The notes under the pieces are model-generated. The model did no database searches and was not told the origin of the DNA. It saw only the letters and a list, made by a program, of their open reading frames with translations. A stretch of 64,000 bases of DNA. It comes from Notospermus geniculatus (taxonomy: Eukaryota; Nemertea; Pilidiophora; Heteronemertea; Lineidae). This document shows, in pieces, positions 1-10,523 of the stretch; the stretch's first letter is position 1; every line of letters begins with the position of its first letter. The position numbers and the translations under genes are program-made. Location of the stretch: NCBI GenBank assembly GCA_002633025.1, contig NMRB01000105.1:378076-442075 (forward strand), in the 5' to 3' direction.

Positions 1-544
1 TTGAGGCTCATCTACAGATGTAATGTGCTATTATATGGTACAAAATTTGTAATTTTGAAACTGTGAATTTTGTGGGCCGCAAAATTATTCTCGGTGCCAT
101 TTTTGACTGCCGCGACTAATTCCCTTTAACATATGTTGTAATGTTATCAACAATGGTGAATTGCCCATTGAGAGATAACTTGTACAAGAAAACTGTCACG
201 TGGAGGGATAGGCGACTGATGGTTATTCAGAGAAGTTGGTATAGCCTTGGACAGACAGCGTGTGGTTAATAAGCTAATCATACAGCTAAGAATCTTGCTG
301 AAGAAACAAGGGGCAGAATGTGAAAGGCACTGATCATCAGTGCACCCAAACTGCCATATCTGTAAGTTATCTCTCAGCATTTTAGTTACTCTTGGCGTAA
401 ACAACTTGACCAGTAAATTCCGTCTGTCATAACAGAAATTCTGATTCAGGATACAGAGTTTGAGATAACTTTCACCAGGAATCACCTGAACAGCTCTTTG
501 GAGCCAGAGGTAGACTGTTATCGAGGTATTTGTCTGAGATTTTC
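1..544. other. No gene recognised
   Basis: AT-rich sequence with no recognised gene or repeat. The 112-codon minus-strand frame at 147-485 has no family resemblance and is regarded as chance. Confidence 0.4.
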
Positions 545-588
545 CACTTTCCTCAAACGCGACATCCGATGGGTTTTCCTAGACTGCC
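545..588 (-). mobile_element. MITE B fragment (right end)
   Basis: This 44-bp end contains CGACATCCGATGGGTTTTCC, the terminal part of family B seen complete at 42188-42381. It stops exactly where the next MITE begins at the TA at 589. Confidence 0.6.
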
Positions 589-590
589 TA

Positions 591-830
591 AAGCCCAGTT
601 TATACTTCGACGCAAGACCATCGACGTCCGACGCCCGATCAAATCTGGACGCCGGCTTTGCGGAATTGATTCATAGTCCAACGTACTTTAGCAACGGCGA
701 CCAGTTATGAAACGACTCCAGTAATAACAGCCTCGCGATCGGACGCCGGCCAAATCGTATGACGGGGTCGGCGTCGAACGCGCATCGGGCGCCAGCAATG
801 GTCGTGCGTCGAAGTATAAACTCGAGGCTT
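591..830. mobile_element. MITE with about 25-bp terminal inverted repeats, TA target
   Basis: The left end AAAGCCCAGTTTATACTTCG and the right end CGAAGTATAAACTCGAGGCTT are imperfect inverted repeats flanked by TA. The interior is CG-rich with repeated GGACGCCGG and CGACG words and no coding sequence. Only one copy is seen in the window. Confidence 0.7.
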
Positions 831-836
831 TACATA

Positions 837-1064
837 TGTGACTAATCTGGCAAAAGTAGGCACATGTCACAACAGAGAAAAGGGTCAACAGCCTTAATAC
901 TACCAAAAATAGATAAGAGAGGATCTATTTTTGATACTACACAATAGCTGAAATGTACGTCTCTGCAGATTGACAATAGTAGTGGACAGCAGTGATAATA
1001 GTTGAGTAAACTGATGACCAGTGATGATCACTTGCGACAAGTGCCTGCTTTTGCTGATCACGTA
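837..1064. mobile_element. MITE F, copy 1, with a small hairpin insert
   Basis: Family F ends in GTGACCCGCTCCAGCAAAAG-like repeats and carries a conserved interior with ACAATAGCTGAAATGTAC. This copy has diverged ends. About 40 extra bases interrupt it at 900-945, forming an AAAAATAGAT/ATCTATTTTT hairpin absent from other copies. Confidence 0.65.
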
Positions 1065-1273
1065 TTATACAATTTACTTCCAAACTTTGAGAAAAACAGA
1101 TGGGTGTTGTTTCTATGAACACGATAGGGAGCAGTGAATAGGCTGCTCAGAGTATAGACATAGCAAAATATACGCTACCTGCCAAGACAGGAAAAACTGA
1201 ACTAAATGAACTTGGCCCTGAAAATGACACGTCAGGGAAAAAATCAATGGAGGAAATTTGGATTTCTATTAGA

Positions 1274-1336
1274 TTTTTCCATCAGGGCCAAAGCCATAGC
1301 ATTATTGGCCCTGGTAAGTATGGAAGAGGCCATCTC
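1274..1336 (-). mobile_element. SINE-A 3' fragment
   Basis: A 63-bp tail piece (TTTTTCCATCAGGGCC onward) lies directly upstream of a complete copy on the same strand, suggesting two insertions or a partial duplication. Confidence 0.75.
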
Positions 1337-1360
1337 ATCATGGACTTTTATTACCTGCAG

Positions 1361-1629
1361 ATTTTTCTGTCGGGGCCGAAGCCATAGCATTATTGGCCCT
1401 TGTAAGTACGGAAGTGGCCATCTCAAGCTACTCATGTTCCTCACTTGGATGAGGTCTTTTACTTGCCCTTGCAAAGGTACAAGGTACAAGGCACCACGGC
1501 TTACTGTCCACGCGAGGGACGTGAAGAGCCAGGGATGATTTATCCCATATGGCCCAGGCTGGACTCGAACCCGGGACCTGCCGCTTGCTAAAAGCAGATG
1601 TGATAACACTAGGTTATCAAGGCTCCTCA
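1361..1629 (-). mobile_element. SINE-A (tRNA-derived), near complete
   Basis: SINE-A is about 265 bp. A tRNA-like head (TAGCCTAGTGG A box, GGTTCGAATCC B box) is followed by a conserved non-tRNA body containing GACAGTAAGCCGTGGTGCC and GAGGAACATGAGTAGC. The 3' end reads GGCCCTGATGGAAAAA. This copy has GGTTCGAGTCC as its B box. It is a retroposon with no coding capacity; the open frames across it are incidental. Confidence 0.9.
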
Positions 1630-1639
1630 TATGAAGGAA

Positions 1640-2290
1640 ATAAAGCAGCTTGCTGTGTCAGGCATGACAAAAAATTTTCAATTCATATGTATGTACAGTA
1701 GGTTAATCTGGAGTGTAATGTATTTAGATAGGTCAAGTATCGGTGGCTGATATTTTCACATGAACAGACTAGGCCTTTTTCTGGCGATTTAGACTAGGCT
1801 TTGTTTCTGCATACAAACCTTGAGTGCAGTTTGTACCACTGTAGTTGCTGCATAGTTTAACCCTCGTGATCCTATCGTCATTAGGGCAGCACAACCTCGG
1901 TCTTTCGCTGTTGCTATACAATCATCTATATCCTGAAAAGAGATGAGGGGTCAATCAGTGTCTGGCTGGCAAATCCCTGCCCATACCCGGGCAAATTATC
2001 ACTGTCATCACTCCTTTTGCCACTTGACTGACTTGCCACATACACAATAATGACAGGGGTGCAGCGAGCAGGGGGAGGGGGAAAAGGCTCCCCAGAACAA
2101 AAAGAGAAAAAACAAATTTTTGTTCTAAAAGGTCATTTCCCACTTCAAGCCAAGTTATTGTAGTGTCAAATGTGGGGTAAAATCATCTGACAGGGTGTAG
2201 ATTTTCAATTTTTTCTGGGTGAGGCCCCAGACACCCTCCAGACTCAATAAATGTTGCCCCCTTAGCTTCGCCCCCGAATGGTAGTTGTAA
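1640..2290. other. No gene recognised
   Basis: Unassigned sequence with a purine-rich stretch at 2060-2120. The text near 2205-2275 (GAGGCCCCAGACACCC) resembles H-type element debris, but no ends were found. Confidence 0.3.
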
Positions 2291-2294
2291 GATC

Positions 2295-2400
2295 ACAGAG
2301 GTCTGGAATTGCCGGTTTCCTGCTTCTCCTGTTGGTGATGGTCAGCATTGCTGACCACACAGCAGGCTGTTGATATCTTTGAATCAAAGTCCTGACACTG
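2295..2400. repeat. Dispersed 105-bp repeat, copy 1
   Basis: This matches 33219-33326 in inverted orientation, including TTTGAATCAAAGTCCTGACA and GACCACACAGCAGGCTG. No terminal repeats were seen. Near both copies there is an X-family element. Confidence 0.75.
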
Positions 2401-2879
2401 ACGCTTTTGATATCATAATGTTGAAGGAGCTATATCCCAGTGGCAAAGCCAGTCTGTGTCACCTTACAACTGCAATTTCGGTTCACATGAGAAAAACATT
2501 CTGACATACCTGTTGCATTTAGGAACTTACGTGTAAAGCTTATGATTTAAATGGAGTTTAAAGACACCTTCTCAGGTGGATACTGGCAAAAATCTTGATG
2601 CACAAAATCACCCTTTGGCAAGACAGCCAAGGTCCTAATACGATGTGGTATCAGGGCCTAACGAGCACCTACCCTTTCTCTTTTCATGAGCTGTGGATGG
2701 ACAAATTTTCTGTAGAGAATACTGGACCCTCTGGTAGCCGGCGACAGCAGCCATATCACAAAGACGATTTTGATTTCGTAATAAAATGGAATCCTGAAAT
2801 GAAATTTGGAAAATTAGTTAACGACTCTGATCATGAGAGCCACTCAGATATTCCAAGAATCCCAAATTATAGACATTCA

Positions 2880-3025
2880 GGCCCGTATGCACCAAACAAA
2901 GATTATCTTGAACTCAGGTTGAGCCACAACTTTTCAGTTCAGGTTTGCCAGAGCATGGTGTGACAATGGAAAAGTTGTGGCTCAACCCTCAGTTCAAGAT
3001 AATCTTCGTTTGGTGCATACGGCCC
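2880..3025. mobile_element. Foldback MITE X, copy 1
   Basis: A near-perfect hairpin with outer arms GGCCGTATGCACCAAACGAA and inner ATTATCTTGAACT...GAGCCACAACTTTT. The arms are about 60 bp with a short loop. The other copy is at 33079-33209. Confidence 0.85.
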
Positions 3026-3080
3026 TCAAGGTGAACATGAATAAAATGTAGGAGGAAACAAGATGATCAACAGTATGTAT

Positions 3081-3339
3081 AGATTTTTCCATCAGGGCCG
3101 AAGCCATAGCATTATTGACCCTGGTAAGCATGGAAGAGGCCATCACAAGCTACTCATGTTCCTCACTTGGATGAGGTCTTTTACTTGCCCTTGCAAAGGT
3201 GCAGGGTACAAGGCACCACGGCTTACTGTCCCATGCGACGGACGTGAAGTGCCAGGGATGATTTTTCCCATATGGCCCCGGGATTCGAACCCGGGACCTG
3301 CCGCTTGCTGAGCGGACGTGATAACCACTCAGCTATCAA
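3081..3339 (-). mobile_element. SINE-A, complete, with 11-bp target duplication
   Basis: A clear copy with an intact B box (GGTTCGAATCC). GATCAACAGTA occurs at 3065-3075 and again at 3340-3350, bracketing the element as a target-site duplication. The ORFs read across it are repeat-derived. Confidence 0.92.
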
Positions 3340-3598
3340 GATCAACAGTAGAGTTATCAAGACAATAAACGTGCCCTAGTTGCAGATTGTGGCAGATATT
3401 TGGGATTTGAACAAAACGTGGTCCTTACCATGATAGGAAGACATCTGTGAGTGTTTCTAAACAGGTAAATAAGGCAAAAACAATCCAATACATCATCCAT
3501 CTCACCTGAAAGCAAAGAATGAGAGTAAAGGTGTCACTCCATGGGAGTGTCTTCTTGCACAAGTTGGCTCTCTATGGGCATCTCACCCATAGAAATTA

Positions 3599-3629
3599 GA
3601 CACCCATAGTTTTGAAAACTATGGGTGTC
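3599..3629. repeat. Perfect 31-bp palindrome
   Basis: Arms GACACCCATAGTTTT and AAAACTATGGGTGTC surround a single G. A second short inverted pair (CTATGGG/CCCATAG) lies just upstream. A related CCCATAGTTTTCTA text is at 55634. It is probably the core of a degraded foldback element. Confidence 0.8.
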
Positions 3630-4220
3630 TGTTTGTGTCTTGGTCCTAGCATAATACGTCATATACGGTACGTCATAAGGAAATCAACAATGGTGAATTG
3701 ACCATAGAGAGCTGACTCGTGTAAGAAACATACACGTGGAGTAGTCTGTGACTTTTTAAGTTTCATCAAACATCCGTCTGCCGATGTGAGCGGAAGGCAC
3801 ACATCAACAGCAGCCAATCCGCTGAGAATCTCAGGGCAGTAGGAACAGGGGGGCAGCTGCCCCTCCCCCCCCCCCCCATATTTGGCTTGTCAACAAAAAT
3901 AAAAATTTGGCAGGCTCGGCATTTGACTGCCTTTAGTCCCAAAAAAGCCCAACTCCAATAAACCAATGAACCACAATTACATGGCTAGAGTGTCCAATTT
4001 TGCTCTCAAATGCTGGAAAATGGCGTAAAGGCACTCTTATTTTGTCTGGAGCACTTCATAGATCATCAAATTTGAAGCTTTCCAACCGAAGTGCTCCAGA
4101 AAAAGAACTAATGGTTAACGCCATCATGTCCACTGGAGGCAATGAAAACATTGAAATTCAGGTTAAGATGTTCTTTGACACTGATTGAACCGATTAAGAA
4201 AATCATGTTTATCTAATCAT
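3630..4220. other. No gene recognised
   Basis: This holds a poly-C tract near 3867-3878 and an unassigned 62-codon frame at 4000-4188, with no recognised similarity. Confidence 0.3.
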
Positions 4221-4533
4221 TATACACCGATTTCACATCTCGCACAATTGCAGCGGCTCTGGTAGAATTTCTGATGGCCACTTCCGTTTTCAACCTCACT
4301 ACCAGGAGTACGGGCAAAAATTTCCTGGATTGAGGTTGAATTGTGCGCATTGGTTCCCAATGCCACCACCAGGGGATGGATCCCTGGCGGCGGTATCGGC
4401 AACCAACACATGTTTTTCAACCTCGATTTCGGAAATATTTGCCTTACTCCTGGTAGTGAGGTTGAAAATGGAAGTGGCCGAGCCAAATTCTACCAGGGGC
4501 GCTGCGATCGTGCGAGATGTGAAATCGGTGTAT
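4221..4533. mobile_element. MITE D, copy 1 (313 bp, nearly fully palindromic)
   Basis: The ends are TATACACCGATTTCACATCT and its complement. The arms continue through CACTACCAGGAGTA and AACCTCGATC motifs almost to the centre, so the whole element can fold back. It is flanked by TA and non-coding. Confidence 0.9.
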
Positions 4534-5172
4534 TATGAACAGCGGATCAGCAGGAATACTCACATATTCTTTGACGTTTTTCGTCTTGACAGCCTTGTAT
4601 GATGAGTAAGCCGGGTAAAGGGTCCCGAAGACCAATCTGCAAAGGGTATAGATTAGGAGAACCATCAGGCTACAAAACCAGTCGAGATATTCCACGACCA
4701 TACCTTGACGAAATACTAGTTTGTAATGGAGAAAGGGGTCTGGTCAAGGGGGTTGGCATCACTTGAGGGGGTATAAAAGGGTCAAAGTCCTTCCCAAGTA
4801 GGCTCCGGAATCACAAAAGTGAAAGTCCCACGCATTTCCATAGTCAAACATGTCAAAGTTCCTGAAATCAAGTGTTCGGTTTTGCGAATTGGCTAAAAAT
4901 CGTAATAAATCCATATCAGATGTAAAAGTTCGAAAATTCATCCCTTCATCAAGGTTTCTGATTGGTTCAGTTTATTTAATCAATTAATTCAGCTCCATTG
5001 TTCTGCATTCCCGACTAGACTGTTCTGACATTTTTGAATTGCTTGCCAACAGCACACATCCGCAGTGAACTAGTTCCCTTCCTTTTTGCTAGATATTACA
5101 TATCTTCAAGATGAATGAGCTTCCTGACTTAGAGAACGTTTACAAACACTGCAATTGCATATTCAAGTCATT

Positions 5173-5414
5173 CAGTCCGGCACATCCGCTTTACCAGCTG
5201 TTTACACCTCGATCGGAGTAGCGCCACCTCGATTTGGGTAGCAGTACCTCGATTGACGTATGACACTCCGATCTAGGTAGGAAAATCAACCTCGATCGAG
5301 GTATTTTCCACAATTTCAGCCAAGTCAGACACTACTTCGATCGAGGTCACTACTCCAATCGGAGTAATCACGTCACGATGTCAAATTACCTCGATCGAGG
5401 GATGTGCCGGACTG
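5173..5414. mobile_element. MITE Z with repeated CCTCGATC palindromes
   Basis: Perfect terminal repeats CAGTCCGGCACATCC and GGATGTGCCGGACTG. The 240-bp interior carries about ten variants of CCTCGATCGAGGT or ACTCCGATC spaced 20-30 bp apart, several being full TCGATCGA palindromes. No coding capacity. A D element begins 19 bp later. Confidence 0.85.
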
Positions 5415-5432
5415 TCATTAGAATAGTGTCGT

Positions 5433-5743
5433 TATACACCGATTTCACATCTTGCACGATCGCAGCGCCCCTGGTGGAATTTCCTTGGCCACTTCCGTTT
5501 TCAACCTCACTACCAGGAGTAAGGCAAATATTTCCTAGATCGAGGTTGAAAAACACGTGTTGGTTCCCGATACCGCCGCCAGGGATCCATCCCCTGGTGG
5601 TGGCATTGGGAACCAATGCACGCAATTCAACCTCGATCCAGGAAATTTTTGCCCGTACTCCTGGTAGTGAGGTTGAAAACGGAAGCAGCCAAGCGAAATT
5701 CTACGAGGGGCGCTGCGATCGTGCGAGATGTGAAATCGAAGTA
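5433..5743. mobile_element. MITE D, copy 2
   Basis: The same structure as the element at 4221, with its right end slightly decayed (AAATCGAAGTA instead of AAATCGGTGTA). The 129-codon frame across it comes from the palindrome. Confidence 0.9.
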
Positions 5744-6309
5744 CGGTATTGCATAGAATTCCAATGAGAGCGAACACGAAAAAGACACCAAACTTGCCAG
5801 TCCAATATTGAAAGGAAAACTACTCCATAACTTCCTCAAATCCAGTTGTGACGGATTTCCTGTGTTCTAAAATACCCGGTAGATTTATCCCGTGTTTTAG
5901 TATAGAGGAATAGCCTGTGTTCTAGAATACAGCAGCTGTGCACATGTCCAATAGGCCTGCATCAAAATAATCGGCAACATCTGGTATCCCTGGCCTAGGC
6001 CTACGAACAGTTCAGGCCTATGTTTACAACTGAACATATACAGCACTTGTTCAGAGGCTTGGAATATGTATAAACTGCACAGTGAAATGTAAGCCGCTCC
6101 GCCGGCCTAGAGCGATCGATAAACCACACAGCATATAGTATTATCAACAATCCGATTGATCGAAAATATGGAGTAACTGGCTTAGTAGTGAATGTGAGAG
6201 ATGGGCCAGCGATGCACGGCGTTCTCATCCAACTGTGGTATGCATTTAGCAAATGCTACTGGCTACAGTTTAGGTACCGTACAGGCTGTGGGCGAGCCAG
6301 TAGGTAAGG

Positions 6310-6486
6310 CAATGGAACCTCTCTATTAAGGACACCTCTGAGACTGGCAAATGATGTTCTTAATTGAGACGTGTCCTGATTACAGAGGTCAAATGAATAG
6401 AAACGATCAATTTGGACTGAACTTTGGTGTCCTTAATAGAGAGGTGGCCTCCTGGCAGAAGCGTCCGATGTGGGAGGTTCCACTCT
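6310..6486. mobile_element. Tigger/pogo-like MITE with CTCTATTAAGGACACC ends
   Basis: The left end AATGGAACCTCTCTATTAAG and the right-hand GGTGTCCTTAATAGAGAGG are inverted. The right terminus GGTTCCACTC is separated from its partner by about 30 bp of extra sequence bracketed by GAGGT/AGGT. The GGAACCTC...TTAAGGACAC terminus is typical of pogo/Tigger-derived short elements (recalled). Confidence 0.65.
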
Positions 6487-6960
6487 ATAAGCATTAATGC
6501 AGCTTTAACACCACGAACACTGCTAACATTAGTTTGCTAACACTAACAGAACCATTTTAGAAATAGATACTATGGTAAACAATGCCTTGGTACAGTAGCA
6601 GGATATTATCTTAGCACAATGGTAAAAAGAAAACTAAAACCACCTCAAATGTGAAGTTTCAAAGCTGGGGATGAAGTATCAGTCGAGATGCCACAGAATA
6701 AACAACTTGTCTGCTGGTGTGCAAGATGTGAAGCAGGCAAGCTATTTGGGCTTAAAAATACCATTAGGCCTAGTGATAAAAGAGCAATGAAAGATCTCTG
6801 TAGCGAACCCCCCCCCCCCCCCCCCNTTTCCTTAAGATTTGCACAACAAGGTCCAATGTAAATGCACTACAAAACTTGAAGGAAAAGCATTTGCTAGCTT
6901 TTATAAATACCACCCAATGTGCCAACCACTGGGTCACAAAGGAAATCCTCCATGGATGGG
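6487..6960. other. No gene recognised; poly-C run with an N
   Basis: A C homopolymer near 6810-6825 ends in an undetermined base. No gene or repeat was recognised. Confidence 0.4.
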
Positions 6961-7019
6961 GGTTGAATAGGTCGAGTCGGAGTGCCCCCTCCCTCCCCCC
7001 CCCTACCGGTGAGACGCAA

Positions 7020-7150
7020 ATCTGCAGCCATCTCACAGGATATCGGCGCCTGATTTGTCCCACGCGGTCGTGCCTCAGATGCATAGTGATCTGGAAAAGT
7101 CGGTCGGCACCCATTCTGTGCCGTCGCAAGGTTGACCTGACGTCAGCTAG
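7020..7150. repeat. Dispersed repeat shared with 12640-12740
   Basis: Both copies contain CGGTCGTGCCTCAGA or GTGGTCGTGCCTCAGACGC, then GGAAAAGTC and TTCTGTGCCGTC. The ends were not defined. Confidence 0.65.
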
Positions 7151-7163
7151 GAACTAGGCTGTC

Positions 7164-7345
7164 AGAGTGGCGCAATGCAAACATCGGCCCCTGTCACCTC
7201 TGACGTTCCAGGTTCGACCCCCAGTCGGACTCAGCACTCTTGTGATAGATCGGGCGCCTCTCTCTGACATCGCAGATTTTCTCCGGGCACTCCGGTTTCC
7301 TCCTGCAGTACCTACATTAAATTCACCCAATGTTGTCTATACAGC
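7164..7345 (+). mobile_element. Second SINE type (tRNA-derived)
   Basis: An A-box-like AGAGTGGCGCAATG and B box GGTTCGACCCC are followed by TTTTCTCCGGGCACTCCGG and TTTCCTCCTGCAGTACC, a body found in SINEs of many aquatic animals (recalled). A minus-strand partial copy lies at 17375-17500, and short body fragments at 41835-41880 and 45660-45695. Confidence 0.7.
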
Positions 7346-8005
7346 TAATAATGCCGTATTTGGCACTAGGCTCTCCATTTAATTTTTTTTACTCAGCAAC
7401 CAGCAATTTTTTTCAATTATCTCTTTTCCTCCAAATCCGACTTCAGTTCCGAACTGACAACAAAGGACTCTCAATTTGTCGTCACCAATCCGATGTTTCA
7501 TTCCCACAATCCACCGCCCCACACAGCGATGATGATCGTAATTACACCAACAACAAAGACAATTTTGAAAACATAACGAATAAGGTCATCACGACAAAAA
7601 AAATGTCAACATAAATTAGAACAAATTGTCCTAATTAATGATAATTTCATTGTGTGGGCGATATCGGAAATTTAGCAATCATAACGACCACGTCAGACCT
7701 CGGCGAATTGAGCAGTGACGACATTTTATGAATCACTGACACCAAAAGGCCAGACATGATTTGGGAATTTCGCGAACCTGGATGAGAAACGTTAGAAAAT
7801 TAATCCATGATGCAGAATCTGCGAGACAAAGAAAAATTTTTTTTGTGGGAAAATATTCGTCACGTCACATCCTGAAATCCAGGAAATGACGACGCAAGTC
7901 ACAAGGGTGGGTACATAGACCGCTTCTGGCGACTGATAAGTTGCCTCCAGTTTCAGCTAAAAAAAAAGTTCCTCCCAGTCTCCAAGTGGCTCAGCATTTG
8001 TATTA
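7346..8005. other. No gene recognised
   Basis: AT-rich with CGTCA-type words near 7690-7900. No ends or coding similarity were found. Confidence 0.3.
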
Positions 8006-8007
8006 CA

Positions 8008-8268
8008 TTTTTCCATCAGGGCCGAAGCCATGGCATTATTGGCCCTGGTAAGCACGGAAGAGGCCATCTCAAGCTACTCATGTTCCTCACTTGGATGGGG
8101 TCTTTTGCTTGCCCTTGCAAAGACACAAGGTACAAGGCACCACGGCTTACTGTCCCATGCGACGGACGTGAAGAGCCTGGAATGAAATCCCACATGGCCC
8201 GGGCTGGATTCGAACACGGGACCTGCCGCCTGCTGAGCGGACGTAATAACCACTCGGCTATTGCGTCA
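8008..8268 (-). mobile_element. SINE-A, complete
   Basis: Complete body and head; the B box is slightly changed (GTTCGAATCC with flanking CGTG). It is followed closely by the 8308-8428 hairpin. Confidence 0.9.
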
Positions 8269-8307
8269 AAGTGGTGCTCAGTGGCGACTCAAGTTGTATC
8301 CAGTCCC

Positions 8308-8428
8308 AAGCAGGCCTTGTCTTTTAAGGCAAGCTAAAAAGTGCATGCGCCTCGCAAACAACAGCATTTCTATTGTTTGCCAGGGGCACATGCACTTTTT
8401 AGCTCGCCTTAAAAGACAAGGCCTGCCC
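8308..8428. mobile_element. Foldback element, about 48-bp arms
   Basis: The left arm AGGCCTTGTCTTTTAAGGC and right arm GCCTTAAAAGACAAGGCCT continue inward through CTAAAAAGTGCATG...CATGCACTTTTTAG, with a loop of about 35 bp. It is single-copy in the window. Confidence 0.85.
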
Positions 8429-8822
8429 AAGTGCGATGTACGCTAGGTTTTATAAAGCCGCTTTTTCCAAAAGTGCAATCTCTGACTAATCAAAACACCT
8501 GCAGAAGTCGGACTGGGTCTCCATCAGCTTCCCACATGAGACATGACAAAACAGTCATTTCCGTCCAACCAACTTTTTAACAAACAAATAGATGCGAGAT
8601 GAACATGACACAGCATCTTTCCAGATAATGCAGCATTTTTTTCCGTTGGTCGCTGTACCAACTGCTTCCGGAAGTTCTCAACAGTGCTTTCCGACTTCCT
8701 TTGTCCATGTTCTGTTGAAAAAAGTGCGTACTTCCCTTGATGGCTCGGAAGTGGTATAATGATGGATGAACAAAGGGGGGCTGGATTCAGAGACAGACGC
8801 TCATGCATCATAGATGAAATCT

Positions 8823-8985
8823 GAAGAACCCTGATAGTCGAGTGGTTATCACGTCGGCTTAGCAAGCGGCAGGTCCAGGTTCGAATCCAGCCTGGGCTAT
8901 GGGATATCATCCCTGGCTCTTCACGTTCATTGCATGTGACAGTAGGCCTAAGCCATGGTGTCTTGTACCTTGTGCCTTGCCCCTA
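8823..8985 (+). mobile_element. SINE-A, 3'-truncated
   Basis: The tRNA head with GGTTCGAATCC and the first half of the body are present; it ends after the TTGTACCTTGTGCC region. Confidence 0.85.
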
Positions 8986-9177
8986 GCTACCGTGTCAATT
9001 TGATCTATTGTATTGTATTTGTATGTTTCCGTCACATCCAATAATAGAGCACAAAAGGTGACACACAAAATGATACTTCTGGTAGCTCGACTTGAAAGTG
9101 CCAGCCTGAAGAAGACCCTGGTTGGGGTCGAAAATTTGCTAAAATTTCTGGAGGATGACTTCGGTTATTATATCATG

Positions 9178-9412
9178 TATGTTTCCATCAGGGCCAAAGC
9201 AAAGCATTATTGGCCCTGGTAAGTAGGAAGAGGCCATCTCAAGCTACTCATGTTCCTCACTTGGATGGGGTCTTTCACTTGCCCTTGCCAAGGCACAAGG
9301 TACAAGGCACCACAGCTTACTGTCCCATGCGACAGACTGAAGGCCTGGCTGAATTTGAACCTGGGACCTGCCACTTGCTAATCGGACGTGATAACACTAG
9401 ACTATCAAGGCT
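9178..9412 (-). mobile_element. SINE-A, degraded
   Basis: Full length but with several small deletions. The B box is eroded (TTTGAACC), so it is probably an older copy. Confidence 0.85.
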
Positions 9413-9488
9413 ATCAAAGGAACCATGGTCATAGATATGGCAGAAGTTCAGAGACCGGGAGAAAGCTGAAGGCCTACCACTGACATTA

Positions 9489-9606
9489 GGGAGGTTTCGG
9501 AAGTGCCCGGTTAGGCCCTACGATGACGTTTATCTATTGTGTGGGTATACCCAAACAATAGATAAACGTCGTCGTAGGGCCTAACCGGGCACTTCCGAAA
9601 CCTCCC
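9489..9606. mobile_element. Hairpin MITE G, copy 1 (118 bp), TA target
   Basis: Two 52-bp arms starting GGGAGGTTTCGG pair with a single mismatch around a 14-base loop that itself contains GGGTATACCC. It is flanked by TA on both sides. The second copy is at 56142-56263. Confidence 0.92.
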
Positions 9607-9609
9607 TAT

Positions 9610-10520
9610 TAACTCATCTGCCCCCAGGTTTGAACAGATGGTATCTTCTTTTGAAGTTTTGTAAAATCCTTGGAAACAATTTGAAGAAACTTTCTTCAGA
9701 TTGTTCACAGGAACAACATTTCTTCAAATATTTTTCAATCAACACCATAGGATGTGAGAAAACGTTGAGAGAAGATGTCGTCTGCTGGACTCTAGGGAGA
9801 GATGAGTTTAAACCTGACAGAGCTAGAAAAGATTAGAAATTGATGAAAGAGTAACTGAAACTTACTGGATGAGAGTTGACGTGAATCCACCAAGTATCAT
9901 GATGTACCAAAATCAAATTTCTCTCCCGTAGATGAATTTCCAAACAGTGGCCTGTAGGCCTGGTCAAGAAGCTTATTCAAAGTTGGAACACTAGGACTAG
10001 GAATAAGTACAAGTCCGTATCCGTATCGATAAGTTGTACATATGTCACATCTGTGGCACCTGTTCTAGTCCTATATATAGGGCCTACCACTACCACGAAC
10101 AAAAGGAAGTAATTTGATCGAAGTATATTGTAATATTATCACGAATTTTGCGTGTTAGATCAATAATACGTAGGATGAAATATCCTATGATGTAGGTGTA
10201 TTTCGGATTGCCCTCATTATTCCAGGAGCGATTAGGCCCGTTCGATGATTAGCCAGGCCTGGGAACAGCTGGGTTGTGAAACAATTGGTAGGCTGCTTTA
10301 TGATGTGGACGAGAGATCTAATCGATAGTCGAGTGGGGAGCATCCGTGTGTTCTGGTTTTGAAGTATTATTGAAATGTCGAAACAGGGCCTAGAATAACT
10401 CCATATTGTCTAACTGACTTTCCATATTATGACACCGATTCCCAGGCATGCCAGGCATGCTTGCTCTTCTGGGTCACAGATGGACTTGGTGGGAAAACAT
10501 ACATTTAATTCACTTTGCAA
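9610..10520. other. No gene recognised
   Basis: Unassigned sequence. Short frames show no family similarity. Confidence 0.35.
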
Positions 10521-10523
10521 GTA

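Noticed and set aside
5378-5777. Overlapping frames of 80-130 codons on both strands
   Set aside because: They come from the palindromic D element; the D copy at 4221 yields the same peptides.
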